Positions 36,927 to 44,299 of a stretch of DNA of 64,000 nt are shown here, piece after piece. The translations under genes and the position numbers were made by a program. The stretch covers positions 248,001 through 312,000 of the forward strand of contig NZ_JAXLPB010000005.1 of NCBI RefSeq assembly GCF_034321785.1, given 5' to 3'. Numbering within the stretch: position 1 is the stretch's first letter; each line of letters opens with the position of its first letter. The notes under the pieces are model-generated. The model saw only the letters and a list, made by a program, of their open reading frames with translations, made no database searches and was not told where the DNA came from. The DNA comes from Fulvimarina uroteuthidis (GTDB taxonomy: Bacteria; Pseudomonadota; Alphaproteobacteria; Rhizobiales; Rhizobiaceae).

Positions 36927-37011
36927 TGGTGCGGGTGGAGGGACTTGAACCCCCATACCTTTCGGCGCTTGGACCTAAACCAAGTGCGTCTGCCAATTCC
37001 GCCACACCCGC
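36927..37011 (-). tRNA. tRNA-Leu (anticodon UAG)
   Basis: On the minus strand the 85-nt gene starts GCGGGTGTGGCGGAATTGG and ends with encoded CCA. The 7-bp acceptor stem GCGGGTG/CACCCGC is perfect. The anticodon stem CTTGG/CCAAG encloses loop TTTAGGT, giving anticodon TAG. A long variable arm (GCGCCGAAAGGTATG) marks a class II tRNA, and the T-arm is GGGGGTTCAAGTCCCTC. It precedes tig on the same strand. Confidence 0.98.
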
Positions 37012-37489
37012 GAATGAACACACCGGTCAGATCAAAGGCCAGTGTGAATTGCGGGCTTCTATATCACCGGCATATAGGCGGCGAAAGGGCAGAAACCGCC
37101 CCTTTTGCGTTTGCCGCCAGCACTTTTGCGATCATCGGCCACTCCCGGGTGCCGATGCGCCCGACCGGCGAACCGGTTCACCCGCCCGTTCCTGTTGCCC
37201 GGCGGCCACAGGGAAGCCCCGGGCAGGAGACGATCGAGGCCCGTCCCGCGCCGCTCGCCTCAACGCCGAACGGGTCCGGCATTCGTCCAGCGCCTGGGGA
37301 ATGGCGGTTTCATCAACTTTCCTGACCGATGCGTTGTGCGCTGCACAAATTGCATGGCTCCTATGCGGCAGACCGGCTACCAAGGCAGGGCTCGTCCGAC
37401 TACCTTCCAATCAACGAAGCGAACGGCGGAAACGTGCAGCGCTTCAAACAAACAATCCCGGCCAGATGGTCAGGTGAAGGTAAGCAACA
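37012..37489. other. intergenic region between tRNA-Leu and the DUF1127 gene
   Basis: About 478 bp between divergent transcripts. It should hold the tRNA-Leu promoter on the minus strand and the promoter of the DUF1127-small RNA locus on the plus strand. A perfect dyad at 37334-37348 is the only structured element I can point to. Open frames here are Arg/Pro-rich and not protein-like. Confidence 0.55.
37334..37348. promoter_or_regulatory. inverted repeat, possible LysR-type operator upstream of the DUF1127 gene
   Basis: TTGTGC-GCT-GCACAA is a perfect dyad with a T-N11-A core, the general form of LysR-family sites, 142 bp before the DUF1127 ATG. In Brucella the LysR regulator VtlR activates DUF1127 genes, which makes such a site plausible, but I cannot confirm its binding sequence here. 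Confidence 0.3.
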
Positions 37490-37633
37490 ATGGATATCGT
37501 AAAATCCTATAGGAACTGGCGGCGCTACCGCGACACAGTCAAGGAACTCGACCGTCTCTCGCAGCGTGAACTGAACGATCTCGGCATTTCTCGCTATGAC
37601 ATTCCGTCGATCGCGCGTCGCACAGTCGGCTAA
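37490..37633 (+). CDS. DUF1127 (YjiS-like) small protein
   Basis: A 47-residue basic protein: MDIVKSYRNWRRYRDTVKEL, then the hallmark LDRLSQRELNDLGISRYDI and a short RRTVG end. The W-R-x-Y-R-x-T-x-x-E-L ... L-x-D-L-G-I-x-R pattern is diagnostic of DUF1127. A good ribosome site (GGTGAAGG) lies 9 bp before ATG 37490. In Rhodobacter the DUF1127 protein CcaF1 is encoded just upstream of the CcsR small RNAs and acts in RNA processing. Here the gene is likewise followed, after 17 bp, by a CCTCCC-loop hairpin array, so it is probably co-transcribed with it. Confidence 0.9.
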   Translation: MDIVKSYRNWRRYRDTVKELDRLSQRELNDLGISRYDIPSIARRTVG

Positions 37634-37650
37634 GCACTCTATCAGTTTTT

Positions 37651-37760
37651 TGCTGAAACCCTTTTCCTCCCGATAGGGTTTCGCAGAAGAAGGGCCCACC
37701 ACTTTCCTCCCAAAGGTGGTCCCACATATGACGTCCGCCGGGTCCTCCCCCCGGCGGACG
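37651..37760 (+). ncRNA. CcsR/cuckoo-like anti-SD small RNA unit A (three hairpins)
   Basis: Three stem-loops downstream of the DUF1127 gene. Hairpin 1 (37651-37685) pairs GAAACCCT with AGGGTTTC around a loop with TTTCCTCCC. Hairpin 2 (37692-37723) pairs ACCACTTT with AAAGGTGGT around CCTCCC. Hairpin 3 (37732-37760) has an 11-bp perfect stem CGTCCGCCGGG/CCCGGCGGACG with loop TCCTCCC. Each loop exposes a sequence complementary to Shine-Dalgarno GGAGG. This is the hallmark of the alphaproteobacterial CcsR/cuckoo RNAs. Processing ends are inferred from structure only. Confidence 0.8.
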
Positions 37761-37782
37761 CCAATCTTCAGAGTTTCAGAGT

Positions 37783-37897
37783 TTCGCTCCGGGTTCACCT
37801 CCTCCCGAGCTTCGGAGCGAATGTAAGGGGTCTACATCCTCCTCCCAACCGTAGACTCCGTCCTTACGACACCCGCCGGTCCTCCCCCGGCGGGTGT
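37783..37897 (+). ncRNA. CcsR/cuckoo-like anti-SD small RNA unit B (three hairpins)
   Basis: A second set of three stem-loops. Hairpin 4 (37783-37821) has stem TTCGCTCCG/CGGAGCGAA and a loop with the full 9-base motif CCTCCTCCC (37798-37806). Hairpin 5 (37827-37859) has stem GGGTCTAC/GTAGACTCC and again CCTCCTCCC (37838-37846). Hairpin 6 (37869-37897) has an 11-bp perfect stem ACACCCGCCGG/CCGGCGGGTGT with loop TCCTCCC and is followed by TGTTGTTT. The layout repeats unit A: two weaker hairpins and then a GC-rich one. A CAGAGTTT direct repeat lies in the linker between units. Confidence 0.8.
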
Positions 37898-37905
37898 TGT
37901 TGTTT
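37869..37905 (+). terminator. terminal hairpin of the small RNA array
   Basis: Hairpin 6 with its 11-bp GC-rich stem and following TGTTGTTTCT is the best terminator candidate for the whole DUF1127-small RNA transcript. Its loop also carries the CCTCCC motif. Confidence 0.65.
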
Positions 37906-38079
37906 CTGGCACTGTTCTCCCAAACCCCGTCCGCGCCGCGTATCGCCCATTTCTATCTGCTCGCCGATCTCTATCTGCGATCCCTTCGCGACCGGTCTTC
38001 CCCAGCATCCCGCCACGCCCTTGATGCCGGACGCGGGTCGCTGATAAATCGCGACGTCGAAAGTTCGGGGGCGGCCGCC

Positions 38080-39279
38080 ATGCACGAGACTGCTCATCGA
38101 GCCAAGCGCCTGCCGCGCCCGCCCCTCGTGCAGGTCCTCGGTCTTGCGTGTGCGGCCGCGGTCGGGCTCGGGATCGCGCGCTTTGCCTACGCCCTCATCC
38201 TTCCCGACATGCGTGCCGACCTCGGCTGGTCCTACTCGGCAGCCGGCTGGCTGAACACGACGAATGCTCTCGGCTATCTCGCCGGTGCACTCCTGGCGGC
38301 GCACGCCAAACGGCGCGTCGGCGCCTTCCGAACCGTTCAGATCGGCGTGTGGATGTGCATCGCCTCGCTTGCAATCTGCGTCGTCTTGCGCGATCCGATC
38401 CTTCTCAACATCGCACGGATCGTCGCCGGTGTCGGAGCCGGCCTTGCCTTCGTGTCCGGAGGCTTCCTGGCCGCCCGACTTGCCGCACGCGACGAGGGCA
38501 ACGCGATCCTGCTCGGGCTCTTCTATGCCGGCCCCGGCTTCGGCATCGCCCTGTCCGGCATGTCCGTGCCCCTCGTTCTCGCAAAAGCCGGACCGGACAG
38601 TTGGCCACTCGCCTGGGGTCTTCTGGCCATCGCCTCGACGCTTCTTGCCTTCGCACTCCGCCTCGGCCGTCCCGAAACGGAGGACGAGGCCGTGTCCCGG
38701 GCCGGGTCCGGCATCGAGTTGCGGCGGATGATCCCCATCCTGATCGGCTACGCCTTCTACGGGGCCGGCTATATCGGCTACATGACGTTCGTCATCGCGT
38801 GGGTCCGCGCGAACGGGGCGGGCGTGCCGCTCCAGGCGTCGGTGTTCATCGTCATCGGGCTCGGCGCCATGGCTTCGCCCTGGCTGTGGGGCCGGTTCAT
38901 GAAACGCACCCTGAATGGAACCGCCTTCGCCGTCCTGACCGCGACTCTCGCCCTCGGCTCGTCCTTCGTCGCCCTGTCGGATTCGTCCGTGCTCCTGTTC
39001 CTGTCCGCCGGGGTCGTCGGCGCGACCTTCCTTGCCGTCGTCGCGTCCACCACCGCCTTCGTACGCCGCAACTTCTCCATCGACCGCTGGACGGCCGGCA
39101 TCGGGGCGATGACGATGTCATTCGGGATCGGCCAGATTCTCGGTCCCGTGGGCGTCGGACTGCTGAGCGACATGACGGGCGGGGTCGCCGCCGGCCAGTG
39201 GATTTCCACCGGGCTGCTCGTCACAGGCGCCGCCATCGGGTTCCTGCAGTCCGATCTTCTGGGGGCGCGAAAGAGCTGA
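38080..39279 (+). CDS. YbfB/YjiJ family MFS transporter
   Basis: A 399-residue, 12-helix transporter. Helix 1 has GIARFAYALILPDMRADLGW and is followed by AAGWLNTTNALGYLAGAL, the signature of the YbfB/YjiJ group (UPF0226), whose substrates are poorly known. ATG 38080 (MHETAHRAKRLPRPPL) is chosen because the open frame upstream runs back through hairpin 6 of the small RNA array and looks unlike protein. It has no operon partner. Confidence 0.88.
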   Translation: MHETAHRAKRLPRPPLVQVLGLACAAAVGLGIARFAYALILPDMRADLGWSYSAAGWLNTTNALGYLAGALLAAHAKRRVGAFRTVQIGVWMCIASLAICVVLRDPILLNIARIVAGVGAGLAFVSGGFLAARLAARDEGNAILLGLFYAGPGFGIALSGMSVPLVLAKAGPDSWPLAWGLLAIASTLLAFALRLGRPETEDEAVSRAGSGIELRRMIPILIGYAFYGAGYIGYMTFVIAWVRANGAGVPLQASVFIVIGLGAMASPWLWGRFMKRTLNGTAFAVLTATLALGSSFVALSDSSVLLFLSAGVVGATFLAVVASTTAFVRRNFSIDRWTAGIGAMTMSFGIGQILGPVGVGLLSDMTGGVAAGQWISTGLLVTGAAIGFLQSDLLGARKS

Positions 39280-39526
39280 CGTCGCTGGCGCCTCGAAGGG
39301 CGTTCCGGAGGCCCAGATACGGCACCCCACCCGATTGCGACCTTCGCGGCCCCGGGCATCGCGCAAGCCCGGTTCGACGTCCGGTTCGCCGAAGCTTGGT
39401 GAGCCTCGATTTGACGGCCTGCCGTCCGCGCGAAGCGGGGATTTATCACCCCAGCCATCAGCCGCATCGGGACGCGGCACGAGACTGCCCCTTTAAGCCG
39501 GCCCGTCCCACTGCTAAATCGTCGAC

Positions 39527-40948
39527 ATGACCCATTCACCTATCCATATCGTCGGCGGCGGTCTCGCGGGATCCGAAGCCGCATGGCAGATCGCATCCCG
39601 CGGCATTCGCGTGATCCTGCATGAGATGCGACCCGTCCAGGGCACCGAGGCGCACAAGACGGACGGGCTTGCCGAACTCGTCTGCTCCAACTCGTTTCGC
39701 TCCGACGATGCCGAGGCGAACGCCGTCGGTGTCATTCATGCGGAGATGCGCATGGCCGGATCGCTCGTCATGCGCTGCGCCGACGCGAACCAGGTGCCCG
39801 CCGGCGGTGCCCTCGCCGTCGACCGCGAAGGGTTCTCGGCGGCGGTGACCAAAGCTCTCGAGGCGCATCCGCTCGTCACCATCGACCGTACGGAAGTCGA
39901 CGGCCTGCCGCCCGAGGACTGGGGTCCGGCGATCATCGCGACCGGCCCGCTGACGGCGCCGGCGCTTGCCGAAAGCATTCGGGAGGCGACGGGCAAGGAT
40001 GCCCTTGCCTTCTTCGATGCCATCGCGCCGATCGTCCATTTCGATTCGATCGATCTCAGCAAGGCCTGGTTCCAGTCGCGCTACGACAAGGTCGGACCGG
40101 GCGGCACGGGCAAGGACTATATCAACTGCCCGCTCGATCAGGCGACCTATGAGCGCTTTATCGCGGCGCTCGTCGAGGGCGACCGGGCCGAGTTCAAGTC
40201 GTGGGAGGGCACGCCCTATTTCGACGGCTGCCTGCCGATCGAGGTGATGGCGGAACGCGGTCCCGAAACCTTGCGGCACGGCCCGATGAAGCCGATGGGG
40301 CTGACCAATGCGCACGCGCCGACGATCAAGCCCTATGCCGTCGTCCAGCTTCGGCAGGACAATGCGCTCGGCACGCTGTACAACATGGTCGGCTTCCAGA
40401 CGAAGCTGAAATATGGCGAACAGGCCGAGATCTTCCGGATGATTCCGGGTCTGGAAAACGCCGAGTTCGCCCGGCTCGGCGGCCTCCACCGCAACACCTA
40501 TCTGGATTCCCCGCGCCTGCTCGATGGCGAACTTCGCCTTCGCAGCCTGCCGCGCCTGCGCTTCGCGGGCCAGATCACCGGATGCGAGGGATATGTCGAA
40601 TCGGCCGCCATCGGGCTGATCGCGGGACGCTTCGCCGCCGCCGAGAACCGGGGCGAGCCGATCTCTTCGCCACCGGTGACCTCGGCGATCGGCGCGCTGC
40701 TGGCTCACATCACCGGCGGTCATCTCGCCCATGAGGAAGACGGTGGAAAGCGCTCCTTCCAGCCGATGAACATCAATTTCGGCCTGTTTCCGCCGCTCGA
40801 ACCCGGCGCAATCCAGAAGCCGGACGGCGTCAAGCGTTTTCGAGGCAAGGACAAGACGAACGCCCGGAAGAAGCTGATGTCAGCGCGCGCCTTGCACGAT
40901 TTCGGCCGGTGGCTGGAGGGCACCGAAACGGCCCTGGCCGCCGAGTGA
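39527..40948 (+). CDS. trmFO: methylenetetrahydrofolate-tRNA-(uracil-5-)-methyltransferase TrmFO
   Basis: A 473-residue flavoenzyme that makes m5U54 in tRNA with methylenetetrahydrofolate as carbon donor. The N-terminal dinucleotide fold is IVGGGLAGSEAA, Cys53 in ELVCSNSFRSDD and Cys235 in DGCLPIEVMAERG are the two conserved cysteines, and GPMKPMGL plus QITGCEGYVESAA match the family. About 250 bp of unremarkable sequence separate it from the MFS gene. It is convergent with the DUF4153 gene. Confidence 0.97.
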   Translation: MTHSPIHIVGGGLAGSEAAWQIASRGIRVILHEMRPVQGTEAHKTDGLAELVCSNSFRSDDAEANAVGVIHAEMRMAGSLVMRCADANQVPAGGALAVDREGFSAAVTKALEAHPLVTIDRTEVDGLPPEDWGPAIIATGPLTAPALAESIREATGKDALAFFDAIAPIVHFDSIDLSKAWFQSRYDKVGPGGTGKDYINCPLDQATYERFIAALVEGDRAEFKSWEGTPYFDGCLPIEVMAERGPETLRHGPMKPMGLTNAHAPTIKPYAVVQLRQDNALGTLYNMVGFQTKLKYGEQAEIFRMIPGLENAEFARLGGLHRNTYLDSPRLLDGELRLRSLPRLRFAGQITGCEGYVESAAIGLIAGRFAAAENRGEPISSPPVTSAIGALLAHITGGHLAHEEDGGKRSFQPMNINFGLFPPLEPGAIQKPDGVKRFRGKDKTNARKKLMSARALHDFGRWLEGTETALAAE

Positions 40949-41064
40949 GCGAGGCCTTGTCCGGCCGGGCGGGCCGGACGCCGGCTTGCGGCACGTGCCG
41001 CGGCGATCGCAGCTGAGAACCAGGCTTCCCGAGGCGGCGATCCGACAAGGCGCTTCTGCGAACC

Positions 41065-42912
41065 TCAACGCGTCCATTCGGACGAGCGGAACAGGAGATC
41101 GGCCTCAAAGCCTGCAAGCTCTCCCTCCCCCGCGACCGAGGCCTGCGTGACCAAAAGGCGGATCGACCTGCCGCCGCGGCCTTCGAGCTCCAGAGGCGCA
41201 AGGTCCGACCGTCGGCCAGATTGGGCGGAGGCTTCGCGCTCGGTTTCGGCGAGCTTGGACTCCAAAGCGAACCGGTCGGTCGTTCCGCCGATGCGGACGA
41301 TCAGCTGGCCGGTCTCGCGATCGATCCGGCCGGTCGGCCGGGGGGCCGCATCGGACCCTTGTCCCGCGTCTTTAAGAGCCGGACGGTTTTGCGCCTCGTC
41401 CGATAGCGCATCAGGCGCCGTCGCGGCGCCAAACCTCACCGCGAAGGCGATCCGGTCGAACCCTTCGATATCGACCGGCTCGGTTCGCGCGAAAGCGATC
41501 GTCACGGACGATTCCTGTTGGGGCGGCGCATCGAGATCGAGAGCCACAATGACGGCACGCGCGGTCTCGCGCGGAGTGTTGCCGCGGGCGACCGCGTCGT
41601 ACGCGAACAGGTTTTTCAGCCGGTCGAGCTGATCGACTTCGGCAAGCGCGTAGATCCGCGAGCGAATCTCGCCGCGCGCGCGCGCATCCAGGGCCTCGAC
41701 GGCCTTTGCGTCGAGTTCGCCCGTGAACACGCGCGCGATCCGATCGGCCTGGCTGCGCCCGACCGCATCGGCGACCCCCTGCGGCCCGAACGCCGACAAC
41801 AGGACCATGGCGACCGGAATGCCGGCCAGCCAGCGAATGTCGAACTGTCTACGCCGCAGGAGCGCAAGCACCGTAAGGATCGCCGCGCCAAGGCCTTCGA
41901 GCGCTAGATAGTAGCGGGCGATGGTGACGCCCTCCGCCTCGATCCGCGTCCAGACGGCGTATGCCAGGAGGCCGAGCGGAAGAATGAGGAGCCATGGCCA
42001 TATGCGGCAGAAAAGTCGAAGCGCCACACCGCCGATCTTCTGGATCGGTTCGGCCGCAATGCGCAGGAGAACGACAAGCAGCGAGAAGGTCGAGACGATC
42101 CAGCCGATCTCGCCCTTCGGAACGACGCTCGTCGCCAGAATCTTCGCCCCGTAAAGATACAGCACCAGCCCGGCAACCAGTGCCAGGGGTGCCGTGACCC
42201 AGCCGGCCAGCAGCGCGATGCCGCGAACGAAATGCTCGTCCTCGCCGATGTCCACCGTCTCGTCGAACTGTGAAGGCACCCGTCCCAGCGCGAACAGCGG
42301 GCCGACGAGGGTGAGCGCCGTTACGACGATATGCCGGTTGACCGAAGTGGGAGGATTCAGGTCGAACAGAAAGGCGATCATTTCGATGATCGCGACGACG
42401 CCGAGGACGAAGACCAGAACCGCGGCGAAGGCCAGCATGGTGCCGATCACCAGAAACACGGTGAAGGTCCAGAAGGACATGCCGTCGCCGCGTCCGAGAT
42501 AGGGTGCGAGCGGGATCGCGAGCGTGAGGCCCACAATCAAAGCGGGCGGGTAGACGCCCCAGTCGAGCCCGAACCAGACGGCCGATCCGAACAGGAACGC
42601 CGCCAGAAGCTGGGCCCCATACCGGATCGCGGCTTCCATTCCACGCGCTTCCAGAAACAGCGCGGCGGCGACCGCCGCGGCGGCGCCTGCGAACAGGGCG
42701 GCTTCAAGACGCAGGAGATCTTCGAGGGCGAAGCCGGAAACCTCCTCAATGGCCAGATTGGCGACGAACGAGGCGATGAGGACGAGAAGAATGACGACCG
42801 GAAACCGCGCGAGCGCGTTCCCCGTCCGCATGATCGCGGACCGGGTGAACCGGGCCAGACGCGAGCGCGAACCGGACGTTCCTTCGGCCTGCTTCGCCTT
42901 CATCTCGCTCAT
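41065..42912 (-). CDS. DUF4153 domain membrane protein
   Basis: A 615-residue protein with about 10-12 hydrophobic helices in residues 30-370 and a soluble C-terminal half. The segment EGVTIARYYLALEGLGAAIL after a helix resembles the conserved block of DUF4153 proteins, of unknown function. The C-terminal part ends in two beta-rich stretches. ATG 42912 has GGAGGATCC 7-12 bp upstream; ATG 42903 is possible. It lies 130 bp after the squalene-synthase-like gene, same strand. Confidence 0.8.
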   Translation of the reverse strand: MSEMKAKQAEGTSGSRSRLARFTRSAIMRTGNALARFPVVILLVLIASFVANLAIEEVSGFALEDLLRLEAALFAGAAAAVAAALFLEARGMEAAIRYGAQLLAAFLFGSAVWFGLDWGVYPPALIVGLTLAIPLAPYLGRGDGMSFWTFTVFLVIGTMLAFAAVLVFVLGVVAIIEMIAFLFDLNPPTSVNRHIVVTALTLVGPLFALGRVPSQFDETVDIGEDEHFVRGIALLAGWVTAPLALVAGLVLYLYGAKILATSVVPKGEIGWIVSTFSLLVVLLRIAAEPIQKIGGVALRLFCRIWPWLLILPLGLLAYAVWTRIEAEGVTIARYYLALEGLGAAILTVLALLRRRQFDIRWLAGIPVAMVLLSAFGPQGVADAVGRSQADRIARVFTGELDAKAVEALDARARGEIRSRIYALAEVDQLDRLKNLFAYDAVARGNTPRETARAVIVALDLDAPPQQESSVTIAFARTEPVDIEGFDRIAFAVRFGAATAPDALSDEAQNRPALKDAGQGSDAAPRPTGRIDRETGQLIVRIGGTTDRFALESKLAETEREASAQSGRRSDLAPLELEGRGGRSIRLLVTQASVAGEGELAGFEADLLFRSSEWTR

Positions 42913-43041
42913 CACGGATCCTCCGAACGGCAAACCACAAACGGTCTCATAAGCGCAGGATAAGCGCGAATTGCGACCCTCTCGGGAACAGGGTCGCCGA
43001 TGACCCACGCCTTTCGCGCGTCGGGCCGCGTGATGGTGGCA

Positions 43042-43896
43042 TCAGGCGCGCATCATGCGCCAGTAGCGCCAGCTTTTCCGGATCGGGCCCGGCTCGACCA
43101 GCGTCTCCTCGAGCGAAAGATCCGACTTTAGTGCCGCGGCGAACGTGGCATCCGACAGGGATGGCGGAAGAAACGCCGCGCGCACGCTTCGGGGAACCGC
43201 GCCAAACCGCCGACGCCACTTCGCGTCATGGTCACGCCCGTAGGCGCAAAAGGCTGCGACCGCGCGCTTAGTCGCATCCCGCTCCCCTTTCACGAGATCG
43301 TCGGCTGAACATCCGACCGCGGCCAGGATATCGAGCGGGATCAGACACTGTCCGCGCCTGCGGCTTGCGGCAAGCGTCTTCAGTGCCATCCGGCAGGTCT
43401 CGGCGACACCCGCATGGCCCGCGGCATCGCTGATTGCGCCCGCGTCCGATTTCGAAAGAACCATCGCGGCGAGCATGATCAGAGTCGATCGCGTCTCGCC
43501 GGCATAGGCTTCGAAGTCGGCGGTGGTGGAGAACGGGTCGTCGTAAAGATCGAAGACCCGCGCGTCCAGAAAGCGCTCGAATACCGAGCGTGGCAGATCG
43601 TGCCGATCGATCACGGCCAGAAGCTCGTCGGCGATCGGATGTCCGGACCCGGCTCTTTCGCCGGACCCGATCAGGTCCCGCCACCATTGCAGGCGAATCT
43701 CGCCCGGAAGCGGCTGGCTGACGAGATCCCGGATCCGCGCGGTTTCGAGATCGAACGCGTAGAGAGCTGCCAGCGCTTCGCGTTTGTCGGGCGTGACGAA
43801 CTCCAGCGCCAGCGCCCTGTCGCGATCCTCGCGCTCGATCAGCGCGAGGCTTTCGGGCGCTTTCACGGCGGCGATCCTCGAGGGTGCGTCAGCCAC
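43042..43896 (-). CDS. squalene/phytoene synthase-like protein, NDUFAF6 type
   Basis: A 284-residue all-helical prenyl-synthase fold. IRLQWWRDLI and DFEAYAGETRSTLIMLAA match the family blocks, but the Asp-rich catalytic motifs are degenerate (YAFDLETARIRD in place of DxxxD). That is the pattern of the NDUFAF6/complex I assembly branch, not of true squalene synthases. The gene lies 10 bp from the Mth938-like gene, a homologue of assembly factor NDUFAF3. I infer a role in complex I biogenesis; enzymatic activity is doubtful. Confidence 0.82.
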   Translation of the reverse strand: MADAPSRIAAVKAPESLALIEREDRDRALALEFVTPDKREALAALYAFDLETARIRDLVSQPLPGEIRLQWWRDLIGSGERAGSGHPIADELLAVIDRHDLPRSVFERFLDARVFDLYDDPFSTTADFEAYAGETRSTLIMLAAMVLSKSDAGAISDAAGHAGVAETCRMALKTLAASRRRGQCLIPLDILAAVGCSADDLVKGERDATKRAVAAFCAYGRDHDAKWRRRFGAVPRSVRAAFLPPSLSDATFAAALKSDLSLEETLVEPGPIRKSWRYWRMMRA

Positions 43897-43905
43897 CGAT
43901 CCGGC

Positions 43906-44295
43906 CTATTCGACAGCGATGAGAGCTGCGGCGACGGGCCGGTTTTCCGCCAGCATCACATTGTATGTGCGGACCGCGGCACCCGTCGACATCGGATCGC
44001 AGGACAGGCCGCGTTTCCTGAACCGGTCCTTCAGCGCCGGTGGCAGGAACTGGATCTGCGGTCCGGTTCCGAACAGCAGGAACTTGTAGGTTTCGGCTTC
44101 CCGGAACACCATCTCGAGTCGCTCGCCCGTAAACGGCGTCTCTGCCGTCCCGCTCCACCCGTAGATGCCGGATGGCAGGCAGAGGATCGAGCCCCGATGC
44201 GACATCTCGGCGAACCGAAACCCGCCATTGCCGTAGGCCTCGATCGGCGCGCGGCCCGGGAAATGCGCCTCGCGGATTTCGATCCCCTTCGCCAA
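43906..44295 (-). CDS. Mth938-like domain protein (NDUFAF3-like)
   Basis: A 129-residue protein of the Mth938/DUF498 fold: IEAYGNGGFRFAEMSHRGSI, LPSGIYGW, FLLFGTGPQIQFLPPAL and the C-terminal MSTGAAVRTYNVMLAENRPV. The last block is the most conserved part of the family that includes human complex I assembly factor NDUFAF3. It starts 4 bp after the secDF stop and precedes the squalene-synthase-like gene by 10 bp, so the three are probably one transcript. Confidence 0.9.
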   Translation of the reverse strand: MAKGIEIREAHFPGRAPIEAYGNGGFRFAEMSHRGSILCLPSGIYGWSGTAETPFTGERLEMVFREAETYKFLLFGTGPQIQFLPPALKDRFRKRGLSCDPMSTGAAVRTYNVMLAENRPVAAALIAVE

Positions 44296-44299
44296 ACCG

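Noticed and set aside
37400..37798. 132-codon minus-strand frame over the DUF1127 gene and first hairpins
   Set aside because: It overlaps a well-supported DUF1127 gene and structured RNA, and its composition is not protein-like.
37634..37905. CRISPR array
   Set aside because: The repeated element is a short loop motif inside differing stems. There are no identical direct repeats with regular spacers and no cas genes.
37894..38079. N-terminal extension of the YbfB/YjiJ MFS gene by 62 codons
   Set aside because: It begins inside the last hairpin of the small RNA array, and its text lacks the conserved start of the family; ATG 38080 fits.
40959..40979. GTCCGGCC hairpin as trmFO terminator
   Set aside because: A stable stem without any T-run. 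It could just as well be a chance GC palindrome.
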